From an uncultured Flavobacteriaceae bacterium (GTDB taxonomy: Bacteria > Bacteroidota > Bacteroidia > Flavobacteriales > Flavobacteriaceae), in assembly GCA_938029725.1 (NCBI GenBank), contig CALHGE010000031.1, positions 62,001 through 126,000 on the forward strand: DNA of 64,000 nt, given 5' to 3'. Below, in pieces: positions 36,088 to 44,834 of the stretch; within the stretch, counting starts at the first letter, position 1, and each line of letters opens with the position of its first letter. Below the pieces are notes generated by a model. The model was given only the letters and a program-made list of their open reading frames with translations, was not told the DNA's origin and made no database searches. Both the position numbers and the translations under genes were made by a program.

Positions 36088-37338
36088 GTGCATCGATTTA
36101 AAATCTTAGTAGGAACTGCGCTTTTAGTTCTCACACTTCTTCTGGTTGCAACAGCGTCTAAAACTTCAGTAAATGTTATGGGTACTGCTATTTCTAATAG
36201 TAATCCGAAGCAAATTTTAGTCAAACATAAAGACACAAAACTTTATAAACTGCGTCAACAGAAGTTGAATTTAGCGATAGCGCTCTATTTTGAGAAGGCA
36301 ATCAAAGCGGGTGATATAGTGGGTGCAGGGGTGAGTATTGTAAAAGGAGATTCCATTGTGATTTCAGACGGGTATGGTAAACGAGATATCAAAGGAACAG
36401 CGAAGGTCAACGGAGAAACTGTATTTCGATTGGGCTCATTATCAAAAGGCTTTGCAGGAGTTTTAGCGGCAGATTTAAAAAATGAAGGTATAATCGATTG
36501 GAATGATAAAGTCACTGATTATATTCCTGAATTCAAGTTAGGGGATCGAGCCAATACCGCCAAAATCAAATTATCTCATATTTTATCGCATACAACAGGA
36601 ACCCCGTATCATAGTTATACAAACTTGGTAGAAGACGGATTGACAGTTGCAGCGATTGCCAAACGTTTCAATGATGTAAAACCGATTGCTCAACCAGGAG
36701 ATATGTATAGTTATCAAAATGCAATGTTTTCATTGAGTCAAGAGGTAATGCTTAAAACCACAGGTAAGGATGTGAAAACATTACTTAGAAATCGATTTTT
36801 CAAACCTTTGGGAATGTCAACTGTTTCTATGAATTATCAAAGCATAAGCCATAACACTAATGTTGCAATGCCGCATGCTAGAGGACGATCTGGCTGGAGA
36901 AGTATACCATTGCGAAACCGATACTACAATGCGGTCGTTGCTGGCGGTATAGACGCAAGTTCCTTAGATATGGCCAAATGGATGCGTTTTTTATTGGGGC
37001 ACAACCCAGAAGTAATGCAGAAGGCCGAGGTAGCCGAAGTGTTTAGACCTTTTATAGCCGTAAATAATCACAATAAATATTACCAGCGTTGGGCAGGGCA
37101 TTTACAATCGTCATATGGTTTTGGATGGAGAATACACAAGTTTGAAGATAGCGCTGATGCTTCAAAAGAAATCACCATTTGGCATCATGGCGGAAGCGTC
37201 AATAATTACAGAAATGAGATTGCTGTCTTCCCAGAAGCTGACTTAGGTATTTGTGTATTGTTGAATGGAAATTCTAAATTAGCTAGAACAGTAATACCAG
37301 ATATCCGTGCTATGGTAAACAAAATCTATAAACACTAA
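36088..37338 (+). CDS. Serine hydrolase, beta-lactamase/penicillin-binding class C family
   Basis: 416 residues starting at GTG 36088. An N-terminal hydrophobic segment (ILVGTALLVLTLLLVATA) acts as signal or anchor. The three active-site motifs are present: SxxK in GSLSKGF, YxN in YSYQNAMF, and HxG in WHHGGSVNN. The family includes AmpC-type beta-lactamases, D-amino-acid peptidases and esterases; no feature here selects among them. It is monocistronic, downstream of the DUF2911 cluster. Confidence 0.85.
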   Translation: MHRFKILVGTALLVLTLLLVATASKTSVNVMGTAISNSNPKQILVKHKDTKLYKLRQQKLNLAIALYFEKAIKAGDIVGAGVSIVKGDSIVISDGYGKRDIKGTAKVNGETVFRLGSLSKGFAGVLAADLKNEGIIDWNDKVTDYIPEFKLGDRANTAKIKLSHILSHTTGTPYHSYTNLVEDGLTVAAIAKRFNDVKPIAQPGDMYSYQNAMFSLSQEVMLKTTGKDVKTLLRNRFFKPLGMSTVSMNYQSISHNTNVAMPHARGRSGWRSIPLRNRYYNAVVAGGIDASSLDMAKWMRFLLGHNPEVMQKAEVAEVFRPFIAVNNHNKYYQRWAGHLQSSYGFGWRIHKFEDSADASKEITIWHHGGSVNNYRNEIAVFPEADLGICVLLNGNSKLARTVIPDIRAMVNKIYKH

Positions 37339-37445
37339 TTTTAATTTTCTTCAAGTTAATCATGTAGATTTCAAAGAAAAACTTGCATCTAATTGTCTAT
37401 AAGATTTGGCGAATAAAAGCATACATATAAAATGAAAACTTAAGT

Positions 37446-37475
37446 GCTACACTATGTAAATTAACATAGCGCAGC
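37446..37475 (-). terminator. Hairpin terminator downstream of the broken DoxX-like gene
   Basis: A 12-bp stem (37446-37457 with 37464-37475) has two positions that pair as G-U only in minus-strand RNA and a 6-nt loop. The minus-strand tail is moderately T-rich. It lies about 35 bp after the minus-strand stop at 37509. Confidence 0.5.
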
Positions 37476-37485
37476 ATTAAGTAAT

Positions 37486-37503
37486 CTACTACTACTACTA
37501 CTA
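37486..37503. repeat. (CTA)6 microsatellite
   Basis: Six perfect CTA triplets immediately downstream of the stop codon (37509-37511) of the minus-strand DoxX-like gene. Such tracts are prone to slippage, but this one is outside coding sequence. Confidence 0.9.
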
Positions 37504-37508
37504 AATAG

Positions 37509-37927
37509 TTATGCGCTAGCGCCTATAGTAAAATTTGGATTTTCGATTGCAGATTTTTCTTTCTTAAAAGCTCTAGCTTTCTTCGCTTGTACATAGGTTA
37601 CCAAGAGAATCACAAGACAAACAACAGCGGAGGCTCCATTTCCACTGTTGCTTGCTAAATGTGCAATACATCCCAAGATGAAGTTCATGAAAAAACCGGC
37701 ATATACCCATTCTACTAGTATTTTATCCTTATTAAGAATAATCAAGACCAATCCAACAATTTGAGCTACTCCTAATATGTGTATGAGGTACACAGGATAA
37801 GATAACTCAATTCTTCGAAAGTTGAAACTACAGTATCGTAATTGATGATTGAATTTACAACAGTAACAATTATGGCTACGGCAAAAACACCTAGGCAAAT
37901 ACCGAAAATGATTTTGTTAGATTTCAT
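37509..37927 (-). pseudogene. DoxX-like membrane protein gene broken by a 5-bp tandem duplication
   Basis: The N-terminal frame starts at ATG 37927 (MKSNKIIFGICLGVFAVAII) and the C-terminal frame ends at 37509. Around EELSY the two frames meet at two adjacent GATAA copies on the plus strand (37796-37800 and 37801-37805). Deleting one copy restores a continuous frame reading EELSYPVYLIHILGVAQIVG. The repaired protein of about 137 residues would have four membrane helices and matches DoxX-like (DoxX_2) proteins, whose VEWVYAGFFMN segment is visible. The rest of the gene is intact, so the break is recent, a phase-variable state, or a sequencing error. Confidence 0.75.
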
Positions 37928-37960
37928 AATGTATAGGATTAAGTTTAGCACAAGGTACAT

Positions 37961-38436
37961 TCGGCATGCATTAATGAGCAGCGCTAAATGACGACTGACG
38001 CTTTTCTATAGACTAATGTAAAATACCTGTCTTTTAAGGTTTGTTGAGCTGCTAGAAAATAGACAGCTTACTCTAGAGATTACTAATAAGCAGCTGTTTC
38101 AAGTTCAAAAGCATGTTATAATTATATCTCAAAGGAAGCCCTACTATAGAAGTTATTTTTATTGAATTCAGTTATGTCACCTGCCAGTGCATTTCTAAAT
38201 ACCGCGCAGAATTGGTGTGAAAAACAAAATAAGACAGTACTCGTTTTTAAGTCCCTCATTTGGTTATGGGTGCTTGGCCCCATAGTCGAGACCTCAGTAT
38301 TGAAGGCCTGGGTCTTTAGGTTCAAAATTTTGGTTTGTTGGTTTGAACTAAAGCTTGATATTTCAAGCCCTCTCATTTCTCATAAAAAAGTAGAAAACCT
38401 AATCCCTTATCTTAAGGAAGTAGGTATACACCTTTT
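37961..38436. other. Unassigned region between the DoxX-like and serine hydrolase genes
   Basis: About 475 bp. Overlapping open frames exist on both strands (plus 38162-38440, minus 38122-38376), but neither shows a signal peptide, domain or convincing composition, and each is rich in residues expected by chance. A decayed gene or an intergenic element is possible. No terminator or RNA gene was identified. Confidence 0.4.
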
Positions 38437-40074
38437 TTAACTCTTATTAAGAATGGCTGGAAGTATATAATCTGTCATCATTTTGTCCACATTCGTATGT
38501 GCATTAGGTAGCCTGTAAGCGGAGCTTGTAATTACGATAACAAAGGGAAGGTCTTTGAAGATGAAAATTTTATTTCCTCCCATGCCGCTGCAGAAAGATA
38601 CTTCATATTCATCATCATCAATAGTATAGGTTTTGTTCCAAAATAGATAGCCATAATGCCCCTGGTCAAGTGATTGCTCAATGTGTTTAGATAGGCTTTT
38701 TGAAACCCAATCCTCGGTCAAAAGTCGTTGGCCATTCCACACACCTTTGTTTTTATACAATTGCCCATATTTAGCAAAATCAAGTGCTCTCAGGCGAATT
38801 CCACCAGCCGTGTTGCCTATTTTTTGAGGTGTATATTCCCATCTGTAATTCGTAATACCTAAAGGGTTGAATAGTTTTTTATCAGCATAAGCTACTAAGC
38901 CATCAGGAACTGATTTGTGGATAATATCACCCAAAACTACAATTCCAGCGGTAAAATAGGCAAAGTCTTTTCCCATACGCTTCTCCTTATCCATTGGTAA
39001 GTTCAGTGCGAATTTCACCCAGTCTTTGGTTGGGTACATATTTTCTTCATTTCCAGGATTACTATAATCGTTGTCATCTCCAAGAAAACCAGAGCTCATG
39101 GTAAGTAACGATTTCAAGCTTACAGCTTCTTTTTCGGGACTATGATTTTTGAATGTTTTTAAATCGTAAAAATCTTTCAAAAGCATATGTTCGTCGGAAA
39201 TATGTTGGTCTTCGATTGCGATACCAAGCATGCTAGAAGCAATTGTTTTGCCTACAGACCTTGGGTCATGCAAGCTATCGCGACCTTCACCGTTAAAATA
39301 TTCTTCGATTAAAAGACTGCCCTCTTTTATTACTACAATACCATTGATGTTTTCAAATCGCTGTTGGGCTATTTTTTTATTCAGCGCTTCTATTTTTTGG
39401 ACATCGAATTTAGCTGTTGATTTTTTCCAGCCGCTATTTGGCTGTATTTCTTGAAGATCTATTAGCCTCTGGTCTACAATAATTTCTGGAACGTCCACCT
39501 TGATACTTCCTTTTGCTAAGAGTTTACCTGTTTGTATAGTATCTTGTTTTATATAAGGTCTAATTTCGATACTTAAAACATGCTTGCCTTCATTCAATGC
39601 ATCCTGTCCGCCACCTAGTTTAATAAACTTTAGCCACATGAACCAACCCCAATAGTCTAACTGTTTCGGGGCGACTAAGCGAATGGTATGTGCTAGTCGT
39701 TCTGTTTTTGAAGGTGCTAAGCCTGCGCCAGTATTTAGGTTTTCCACATAAACGATTTCATCATCTACTAGAAATGTAAATTGAAAACTTCCCAATTCAA
39801 GCAATTCGATCTCACTTAAATTCGGAGCTAAGGCTTGTAGGTTTTTAATTAGTGGCTGTTCTAAAAGAAAATGTACATTGAGATAGGCATCCTTGTTTAA
39901 AATGTAATTTTCGCAAAAGTTAGGCTTTGTAGCCGTTTCTGGGGTCACTTCCTCTTTTGAAAAGTAAATTGGGTTCGTAGTTTTCGCATCAGAATTTTTC
40001 GATTGTGCACTAGTTGTATTTTTACAAGATATCACTGAAATCGTGAAGAGAACTAAAAGATGAAATAATTTCAT
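38437..40074 (-). CDS. Serine hydrolase lipoprotein, beta-lactamase family
   Basis: 545 residues with a lipoprotein signal (FTISVISC, Cys at about residue 17). The first 230 residues are a beta-rich domain without a recognised family. The C-terminal 300 residues are a class C beta-lactamase-like domain with SxxK in DPRSVGKTIASSML, a tyrosine motif in FAYFTAGIVVLG (Asn of the usual YxN replaced), and a Gly-rich third motif in CSGMGGNKIFI. The long substrate domain suggests an esterase or peptidase rather than antibiotic resistance. The AraC gene upstream on the same strand may control it. Confidence 0.82.
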   Translation of the reverse strand: MKLFHLLVLFTISVISCKNTTSAQSKNSDAKTTNPIYFSKEEVTPETATKPNFCENYILNKDAYLNVHFLLEQPLIKNLQALAPNLSEIELLELGSFQFTFLVDDEIVYVENLNTGAGLAPSKTERLAHTIRLVAPKQLDYWGWFMWLKFIKLGGGQDALNEGKHVLSIEIRPYIKQDTIQTGKLLAKGSIKVDVPEIIVDQRLIDLQEIQPNSGWKKSTAKFDVQKIEALNKKIAQQRFENINGIVVIKEGSLLIEEYFNGEGRDSLHDPRSVGKTIASSMLGIAIEDQHISDEHMLLKDFYDLKTFKNHSPEKEAVSLKSLLTMSSGFLGDDNDYSNPGNEENMYPTKDWVKFALNLPMDKEKRMGKDFAYFTAGIVVLGDIIHKSVPDGLVAYADKKLFNPLGITNYRWEYTPQKIGNTAGGIRLRALDFAKYGQLYKNKGVWNGQRLLTEDWVSKSLSKHIEQSLDQGHYGYLFWNKTYTIDDDEYEVSFCSGMGGNKIFIFKDLPFVIVITSSAYRLPNAHTNVDKMMTDYILPAILNKS

Positions 40075-40138
40075 AAGAGCTTTTGATTTTTAGCAAGGTA
40101 TCACTCACCTTTGGGGCATAATTGTATAAAATTAACCT

Positions 40139-40942
40139 TTAAGAAATTTGGTTTAAGAATTTGGAAGGTGTGGTGTGATATATGGCTTTAAAGGTATTGA
40201 TAAAGTGGCTTTGATCATAAAAGCCACAGCTATAACAGATTTCAGTCAGTGAGTATTTTTTTGTAGTCATCAGCAGTACGGCCTTGTTGAGTTTCAAATG
40301 TCGAATATACTTCCCAAATGTCAAACCGAAGTATTTGTGGAATTCTCGTGATAGATGTACCGGATGTATACCTAGCAGTTTCGCTAATTCAGTTAGTGAA
40401 TAATCGATAGTAGTTTCTAAGAGAAGGTCATTCAAGTTGTCTACCCATTTTGGTTTTTTGCAAGCAACAATAAGGTTATGATGTTTCATAGTAGTCATTA
40501 TTTCAAGCAGAAGACTATCAATACTTATTTGACTATGCTTATCGGCTATTTTAGTCTCCCAAAAGATGGTATTCAATAGCTTTTTTAGCATCGGGTTTTT
40601 TAAATGTAAGCTACCTTCCAAAGCTTTGGTAGAAAGCTCATGTTTTTCAAACCAGTTCGCATTCAATTCTACATGAAAACCCCTGGTATACTCAGGTGCT
40701 TTGATATTATGATGCGCATCTTGCCAGTTGTGAAATAATAAGGAACCTGGCGCTAAGTAATAGTCTTCTTTTTTATTTGCTTCATATAATTTGCCTTGCA
40801 ATAGGTAGGTGAAATAAGGGTTTTCATGATAATGCCAATCTACGCGGTCATGCGTGTACTCTGTATCTGTAATAAGGATATCTTTAAAAGTTGATTTTTT
40901 ATAGTGGTGACCGAAAAACTCACCTTTTTTCAATTCATTCAT
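40139..40942 (-). CDS. AraC-family regulator with cupin sensor domain
   Basis: 267 residues. The N-terminal half is a cupin-type sensor (HYHENPYFTYLLQGKLYE...YLAPGSLLFHNWQDAHHN), with several His that could bind metal or ligand. The C-terminal half is the AraC double helix-turn-helix (SLTELAKLLGIHPVHLSREFHKYFG, then LTEICYSCGFYDQSHFINTFK). It lies 64 bp upstream of the serine hydrolase gene on the same strand, which suggests a regulator-target pair. Confidence 0.87.
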   Translation of the reverse strand: MNELKKGEFFGHHYKKSTFKDILITDTEYTHDRVDWHYHENPYFTYLLQGKLYEANKKEDYYLAPGSLLFHNWQDAHHNIKAPEYTRGFHVELNANWFEKHELSTKALEGSLHLKNPMLKKLLNTIFWETKIADKHSQISIDSLLLEIMTTMKHHNLIVACKKPKWVDNLNDLLLETTIDYSLTELAKLLGIHPVHLSREFHKYFGLTFGKYIRHLKLNKAVLLMTTKKYSLTEICYSCGFYDQSHFINTFKAIYHTTPSKFLNQIS

Positions 40943-41293
40943 GGGTTCCGCAGCTAGCTTCGTTTAAAACATGTATAAGTAGGGCCTTCTTATGCCTGCA
41001 GCATTAGTTGCTCATTTTTAGATTATGTTACATTGATTATGAAAATGCCGCAATTTGTGTGCTTCCCGATTTCTAGGTGATGGCATAAGAGCTAGCCTAG
41101 ATGACCCTATTTGAGGAAAAAATAGATGCAGAGAATAGGGTGCCCAGGTCTAATTAAATTATAATAGCCTTTGACTTTCATCAAAGGCTATTATAATTTA
41201 TCTACTCAATTTGAGCGATATCTAGATAATTGCTGCTGGAACTGTATATTTAAAATCTACTGGAATTAAAGGTTCTCGTTTTGCAGTGCTTTG
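40943..41293. other. Intergenic region with a long hairpin (351 bp)
   Basis: Spacer between the end of leuB (minus) and the start of the AraC gene (minus). The main feature is the 20-bp hairpin at 41155-41200, best read as the leu operon terminator. The part nearest 40943 presumably holds the AraC promoter. No coding frame is supported. Confidence 0.5.
41155..41200 (-). terminator. Long hairpin, probable leu operon terminator
   Basis: A perfect 20-bp stem (41155-41174 with 41181-41200) with a 6-nt loop, core AGCCTTTGA/TCAAAGGCT, and AT-rich outer arms. On the minus strand it lies about 94 bp after the leuB stop. Confidence 0.6.
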
Positions 41294-42349
41294 TTAAATA
41301 TGTTCTGCCAACCAAGTACCAACTTCGCTAGTTTTGTAAGCCTTTGCACCATCAGCCAAGTCTTCAGTAACAATACCTTCTTCTAATGATTTGTTTACTA
41401 CTGCACGAATAGCTTTTGCTTCATCGCTTAAATCAAAATCTTCAAATAGCATGGCAGCTGAAAGTATGGTCGCTAACGGATTGGCAATATCTTTACCCGC
41501 TGCCTGTGGATAAGAACCATGAATAGGTTCGTATAATTTTGCTTTTTCTCCTATAGATGAAGATGGCATTAAACCCATAGAGCCAGCAATTACCGATGCT
41601 TCATCAGTTAAGATATCTCCGAACAGGTTTGCTGTAATCATTACATCATAAGCGCTAGGCCATTGAACTAAACGCATAGCAACCGCATCTACAAATTCAT
41701 ATGAGACTTCTACTTCAGGGTAGTCTTTTTCCATTGCCTGAACAGTTTCTCTCCATAAACGAGAAGATTCCAATACATTTGCTTTATCAACGCAGCATAA
41801 ACGCTTTGAGCGTTTCATAGCCATGTCAAATCCTTTTTTAGCTAAACGTATAATTTCATGACGTTCATATGTCATGGTATCATAAGCTGTATTTTCATTG
41901 TCTTTTCTTCCGCGCTCACCGAAATAGATACCTCCAGTCAATTCTCTAAGGATGATTAAATCCGTTCCTTCAATACGCTCTCTTTTTAAAGGAGATTTGT
42001 CAATTAAAGAAGGAAAGGTAAAGGTAGGCCGAACGTTAGCAAACAGCCCTAATTTCTTACGCATTTTCAACAAACCTTGCTCTGGGCGTACTTTTGCTGA
42101 AGGATCGTTGTCAAACCTCGGATGCCCGATTGCACCAAATAAAACAGCATCTGCATTAACACAAATCTCATGAGTAGTATCTGGATATGGTTCTCCTACA
42201 GCATCAATAGCAGCAGCGCCTGTCAATGCGGGTTGCCAAGTGATTTCATGATTGAATTTTTTTGATATCGCATCACAAACTTTAACAGCTTGGTCGATTA
42301 CTTCTGGTCCGATGCCGTCTCCGGCTAAAAGGGCAATGTTTAGTTTCAT
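41294..42349 (-). CDS. leuB: 3-isopropylmalate dehydrogenase LeuB
   Basis: 351 residues. Signatures: [16 protein letters not shown] at the N-terminus, LREL with [10 protein letters not shown], the catalytic Tyr in TYERHEI, the Lys-Asn segment [11 protein letters not shown], and the Asp-rich metal site in VDAVAMRLV...[12 protein letters not shown]. The C-terminal [15 protein letters not shown] replaces the commoner HGSAPDIAGK. It oxidises 3-isopropylmalate with NAD. It is the last gene of the leu operon. Confidence 0.96.
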   Translation of the reverse strand: MKLNIALLAGDGIGPEVIDQAVKVCDAISKKFNHEITWQPALTGAAAIDAVGEPYPDTTHEICVNADAVLFGAIGHPRFDNDPSAKVRPEQGLLKMRKKLGLFANVRPTFTFPSLIDKSPLKRERIEGTDLIILRELTGGIYFGERGRKDNENTAYDTMTYERHEIIRLAKKGFDMAMKRSKRLCCVDKANVLESSRLWRETVQAMEKDYPEVEVSYEFVDAVAMRLVQWPSAYDVMITANLFGDILTDEASVIAGSMGLMPSSSIGEKAKLYEPIHGSYPQAAGKDIANPLATILSAAMLFEDFDLSDEAKAIRAVVNKSLEEGIVTEDLADGAKAYKTSEVGTWLAEHI

Positions 42350-42354
42350 TTTTT

Positions 42355-42410
42355 GTGGTTCTTGTTCGTTATCCGTTGCTCGTTGTTGCGAGGTACGAAG
42401 TAATCTGTTT
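42355..42410. repeat. Intergenic repeat-like element between leuA and leuB
   Basis: Contains TTGCGAGGTACGAAGTAATC (42386 onward), which resembles the TTGCGAGG(A/T)ACGAAGCAATC palindromic repeat I know from Flavobacteriaceae genomes. Identification rests on memory of the pattern. Confidence 0.35.
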
Positions 42411-42520
42411 ATTCTTAGTTTTCCTATTAGTTAGGCCCTGTTTAAAATTCTCACAAAGTTTTAACGGATTGCGGCGTCTATGATTTCCTTTAAAAATTGC
42501 CTCAGCCCAATGACGTTTTC

Positions 42521-44035
42521 TTAAATTATATTCAGCATTTTTTCGGTTGCCTTAATCGCTGAAACTGTTTGGTCAGAATCTAATCCTCTAGAAGTCAATT
42601 CTTTTCCGTTTAGTTCCCAAGTTATAATGGTTTCACAGAGAGCATCCGAGTTACTTCCAGGAGGAATACGCACGGCATAATCGACCAAATTGGGTAATTT
42701 CATTTTTTGGGATTCATATATTTTATGCAGGGCATTTATAAACGCATCGTACTGTCCGTCGCCAGAAGCATTTTCCTCATAAAGCTTTCCATTAATTTCT
42801 AAAGAAAGCGTAGTGGAAGGCTTTAAGCCTTTAGAGTGCGTCAATACATAGCCCTTTACAAATACCTTTTGTTGGTAATCAGTATCTAAAACATCAGAAA
42901 TAATATACGGCAAATCGTCTTTGGTAACCCGTTCCTTTTTATCTCCAAGCTCTATAATTCGTGCCGTTACTTTCTTGAGATCTTCGTCATTCAGTGTAAG
43001 CCCGAGTTCCTGTAAATTCTTTTGAATATTAGCCTTTCCAGACATTTTTCCCAAGGCATATTTGCGTTTTCGGTCAAAACGTTCAGGCATTAAATCACTG
43101 AAGTATAAATTGTTTTTACTGTCTCCATCTGCATGTATTCCTGCAGTTTGTGTAAAAACACTATCGCCTACAATGGGTTTGTTCGATGGAATACCAACCC
43201 CAGTGAATACAGAAACTAATTTACTTACTTTGAATAATGCTTTCTCGTTTACGCCAATCTTTACTTCTGGTAAAAAATCATTGATAACGGCTACTGCGCT
43301 GGCCATAGGAGCATTTCCTGCACGTTCACCCATTCCGTTTACTGTTAGGTGCAATCCGTGACAGCCAGCTTTGACGGCCTCCATAATATTGGCAACACCA
43401 AGGTCATAATCATTATGGCCATGGAAATCAAAATGCATTTTTGGGTAGCGTTCTACAATTTCAGAAATAAAATTATAGGTTTCTGTATACGTGATAATAC
43501 CCAAAGTATCAGGAAGCAAAATACGCTTTATAGGCTGTGTAGCTAAGAAATCTAGATATTCAAAAACATATTCCTTAGAGTTTCGCATTCCGTTGCTCCA
43601 ATCTTCGAGGTATACATTGGTTTCAATGCCGTTTTTTATGCCTTGTGCGATAACTGCTTTAATACCATCAAAATGTTGTTGTGGCGTTTTTTTGAGTTGA
43701 TGGGTAAGATGATTTAACGAGCCTTTGGTCAATAGATTCTGTACTTTTGCGCCAGCTTTTTTCATCCAATCTATGGAAACACCACCATCAACAAAAGTTA
43801 AAACTTCAATGCGTTGCAAGCATTTTTGACTTTTTGCCCAAGACGTAATTTGTTTTACAGCCTCTAATTCACCATCAGAGACCCTAGCAGAAGCTACCTC
43901 AATACGGTCTACCTTAAGCTCATCAAGCAATAATTGTGCAAGCGTCAATTTTTCGGATGCTGAAAAGGATACCCCAGAGGTTTGTTCGCCATCTCGAAGG
44001 GTGGTATCCATTATTTCGATCGTTCTTTTTTTCAT
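42521..44035 (-). CDS. leuA: 2-isopropylmalate synthase LeuA
   Basis: 504 residues. The N-terminal HMGL-type TIM barrel starts with EIMDTTLRDGEQTSGVSF. It contains LLPDTLG, the metal site HFDFHGHNDYDLGVAN, and HLTVNGMGERAGNAP. The C-terminal third is the LeuA regulatory domain (TTLSLEINGKLYEENASGDGQYDA). Members of this Bacteroidetes subgroup are sometimes annotated as citramalate synthase; the position among leuC, leuD and leuB favours LeuA, which is feedback-inhibited by leucine. Confidence 0.88.
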   Translation of the reverse strand: MKKRTIEIMDTTLRDGEQTSGVSFSASEKLTLAQLLLDELKVDRIEVASARVSDGELEAVKQITSWAKSQKCLQRIEVLTFVDGGVSIDWMKKAGAKVQNLLTKGSLNHLTHQLKKTPQQHFDGIKAVIAQGIKNGIETNVYLEDWSNGMRNSKEYVFEYLDFLATQPIKRILLPDTLGIITYTETYNFISEIVERYPKMHFDFHGHNDYDLGVANIMEAVKAGCHGLHLTVNGMGERAGNAPMASAVAVINDFLPEVKIGVNEKALFKVSKLVSVFTGVGIPSNKPIVGDSVFTQTAGIHADGDSKNNLYFSDLMPERFDRKRKYALGKMSGKANIQKNLQELGLTLNDEDLKKVTARIIELGDKKERVTKDDLPYIISDVLDTDYQQKVFVKGYVLTHSKGLKPSTTLSLEINGKLYEENASGDGQYDAFINALHKIYESQKMKLPNLVDYAVRIPPGSNSDALCETIITWELNGKELTSRGLDSDQTVSAIKATEKMLNII

Positions 44036-44064
44036 TTCTCCAGTATTCTATGCTGGTATTTCGA

Positions 44065-44136
44065 AATGTCATTCTAAGTGGAGTCGGGGGTACAGCGCTA
44101 GGTTGATCCTTGCATTTCGACTACGCTCGATATAAC
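44065..44136. repeat. Palindromic intergenic repeat in the leuA-leuD gap
   Basis: Two related segments face each other: TGTCATTCTAAGTGGAGTCG (44067 onward) and the inverse of CATTTCGACTACGCTCGATA (44113 onward). Together they make an imperfect hairpin of the TGTCATTCTGAGCGGAGTCGA type that is scattered through Flavobacteriaceae genomes. Confidence 0.45.
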
Positions 44137-44144
44137 AGTATAGT

Positions 44145-44741
44145 TTATAAGGGTGTGGTTTTAGCAAATTTCTGAATCGCTCCTTTGATATTCAATAAGT
44201 AGTCAATATCATCAAAGCCATTCGTGATATTATCTTTTTTGTAATCATTAATATCGAAAGGTTCACTTTCTCCAGTTGCTAAAATGCTTACTTTTTGCTC
44301 TGGAAGATTTACTTCGAACTCTGCATTCGGATCAGCTTCAATAGCAGTAAATATTTTCTGTAAGAATTCTGCACTTACTTGAACAGGTAAAACTCCAATA
44401 TTTAAGCAGTTACCTCTAAAGATATCTGCAAAAAAACTAGATATAACACAACGAAACCCGTAGTCATAAACAGACCAAGCTGCATGCTCACGAGATGAAC
44501 CAGAGCCAAAATTTGCTCCTCCAACGAGAATCTTTCCACTGTATTTCGGATTGTTTAAAACAAAATCGGCTTTAGGCGTATTATCTTGATTGTAGCGCCA
44601 ATCACGGAAAAGGTTATCTCCAAAGCCTATTCGCTCGGTAGCTTTTAAGAAACGAGCTGGAATGATCTGATCGGTATCCACATTCTCTATAGGAAGTGGA
44701 ACGGCTGTTGTTTTTAATATATCGAATTTATCGTATGCCAT
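44145..44741 (-). CDS. leuD: 3-isopropylmalate dehydratase small subunit LeuD
   Basis: 198 residues, the expected length. It has the swivelling-domain motifs VDTDQIIPARFLK and FGSGSSREHAAWSVYDYG, then IFRGNCLNIGVLPV. It partners LeuC to isomerise 2- and 3-isopropylmalate. It follows leuC after a gap of about 90 bp that holds an inverted repeat. Confidence 0.96.
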   Translation of the reverse strand: MAYDKFDILKTTAVPLPIENVDTDQIIPARFLKATERIGFGDNLFRDWRYNQDNTPKADFVLNNPKYSGKILVGGANFGSGSSREHAAWSVYDYGFRCVISSFFADIFRGNCLNIGVLPVQVSAEFLQKIFTAIEADPNAEFEVNLPEQKVSILATGESEPFDINDYKKDNITNGFDDIDYLLNIKGAIQKFAKTTPL

Positions 44742-44747
44742 TTTTTA

Positions 44748-44826
44748 TAGCTTTTTGCTATTCGCCTGAGGCTGCTAGCTTTATTTGTATTGATTTTGCT
44801 AAAGGCTAGTAGCCAATAGCCAAAGG
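44748..44826. repeat. Imperfect inverted repeat in the leuC-leuD gap
   Basis: TAGCTTTTTGCTATTCG...GCTGCTAGCTTT faces AAAGGCTAGTAGCCAATAGC, forming an imperfect long hairpin. Repeats built on GCTATTGGCTACTAGCC-like words are common between genes in related genomes. The element fills most of the gap. Confidence 0.4.
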
Positions 44827-44834
44827 TAAATTCG

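Noticed and set aside
37486-37503. (CTA)6 tract as a phase-variation switch for the DoxX-like gene
   Set aside because: The tract lies after the stop codon, so slippage there cannot change the reading frame; the frameshift is at 37796-37805.
38122-38440. Two overlapping frames (84 and 92 codons) on opposite strands
   Set aside because: Neither has a domain, signal or convincing start context; treated as unassigned intergenic sequence.
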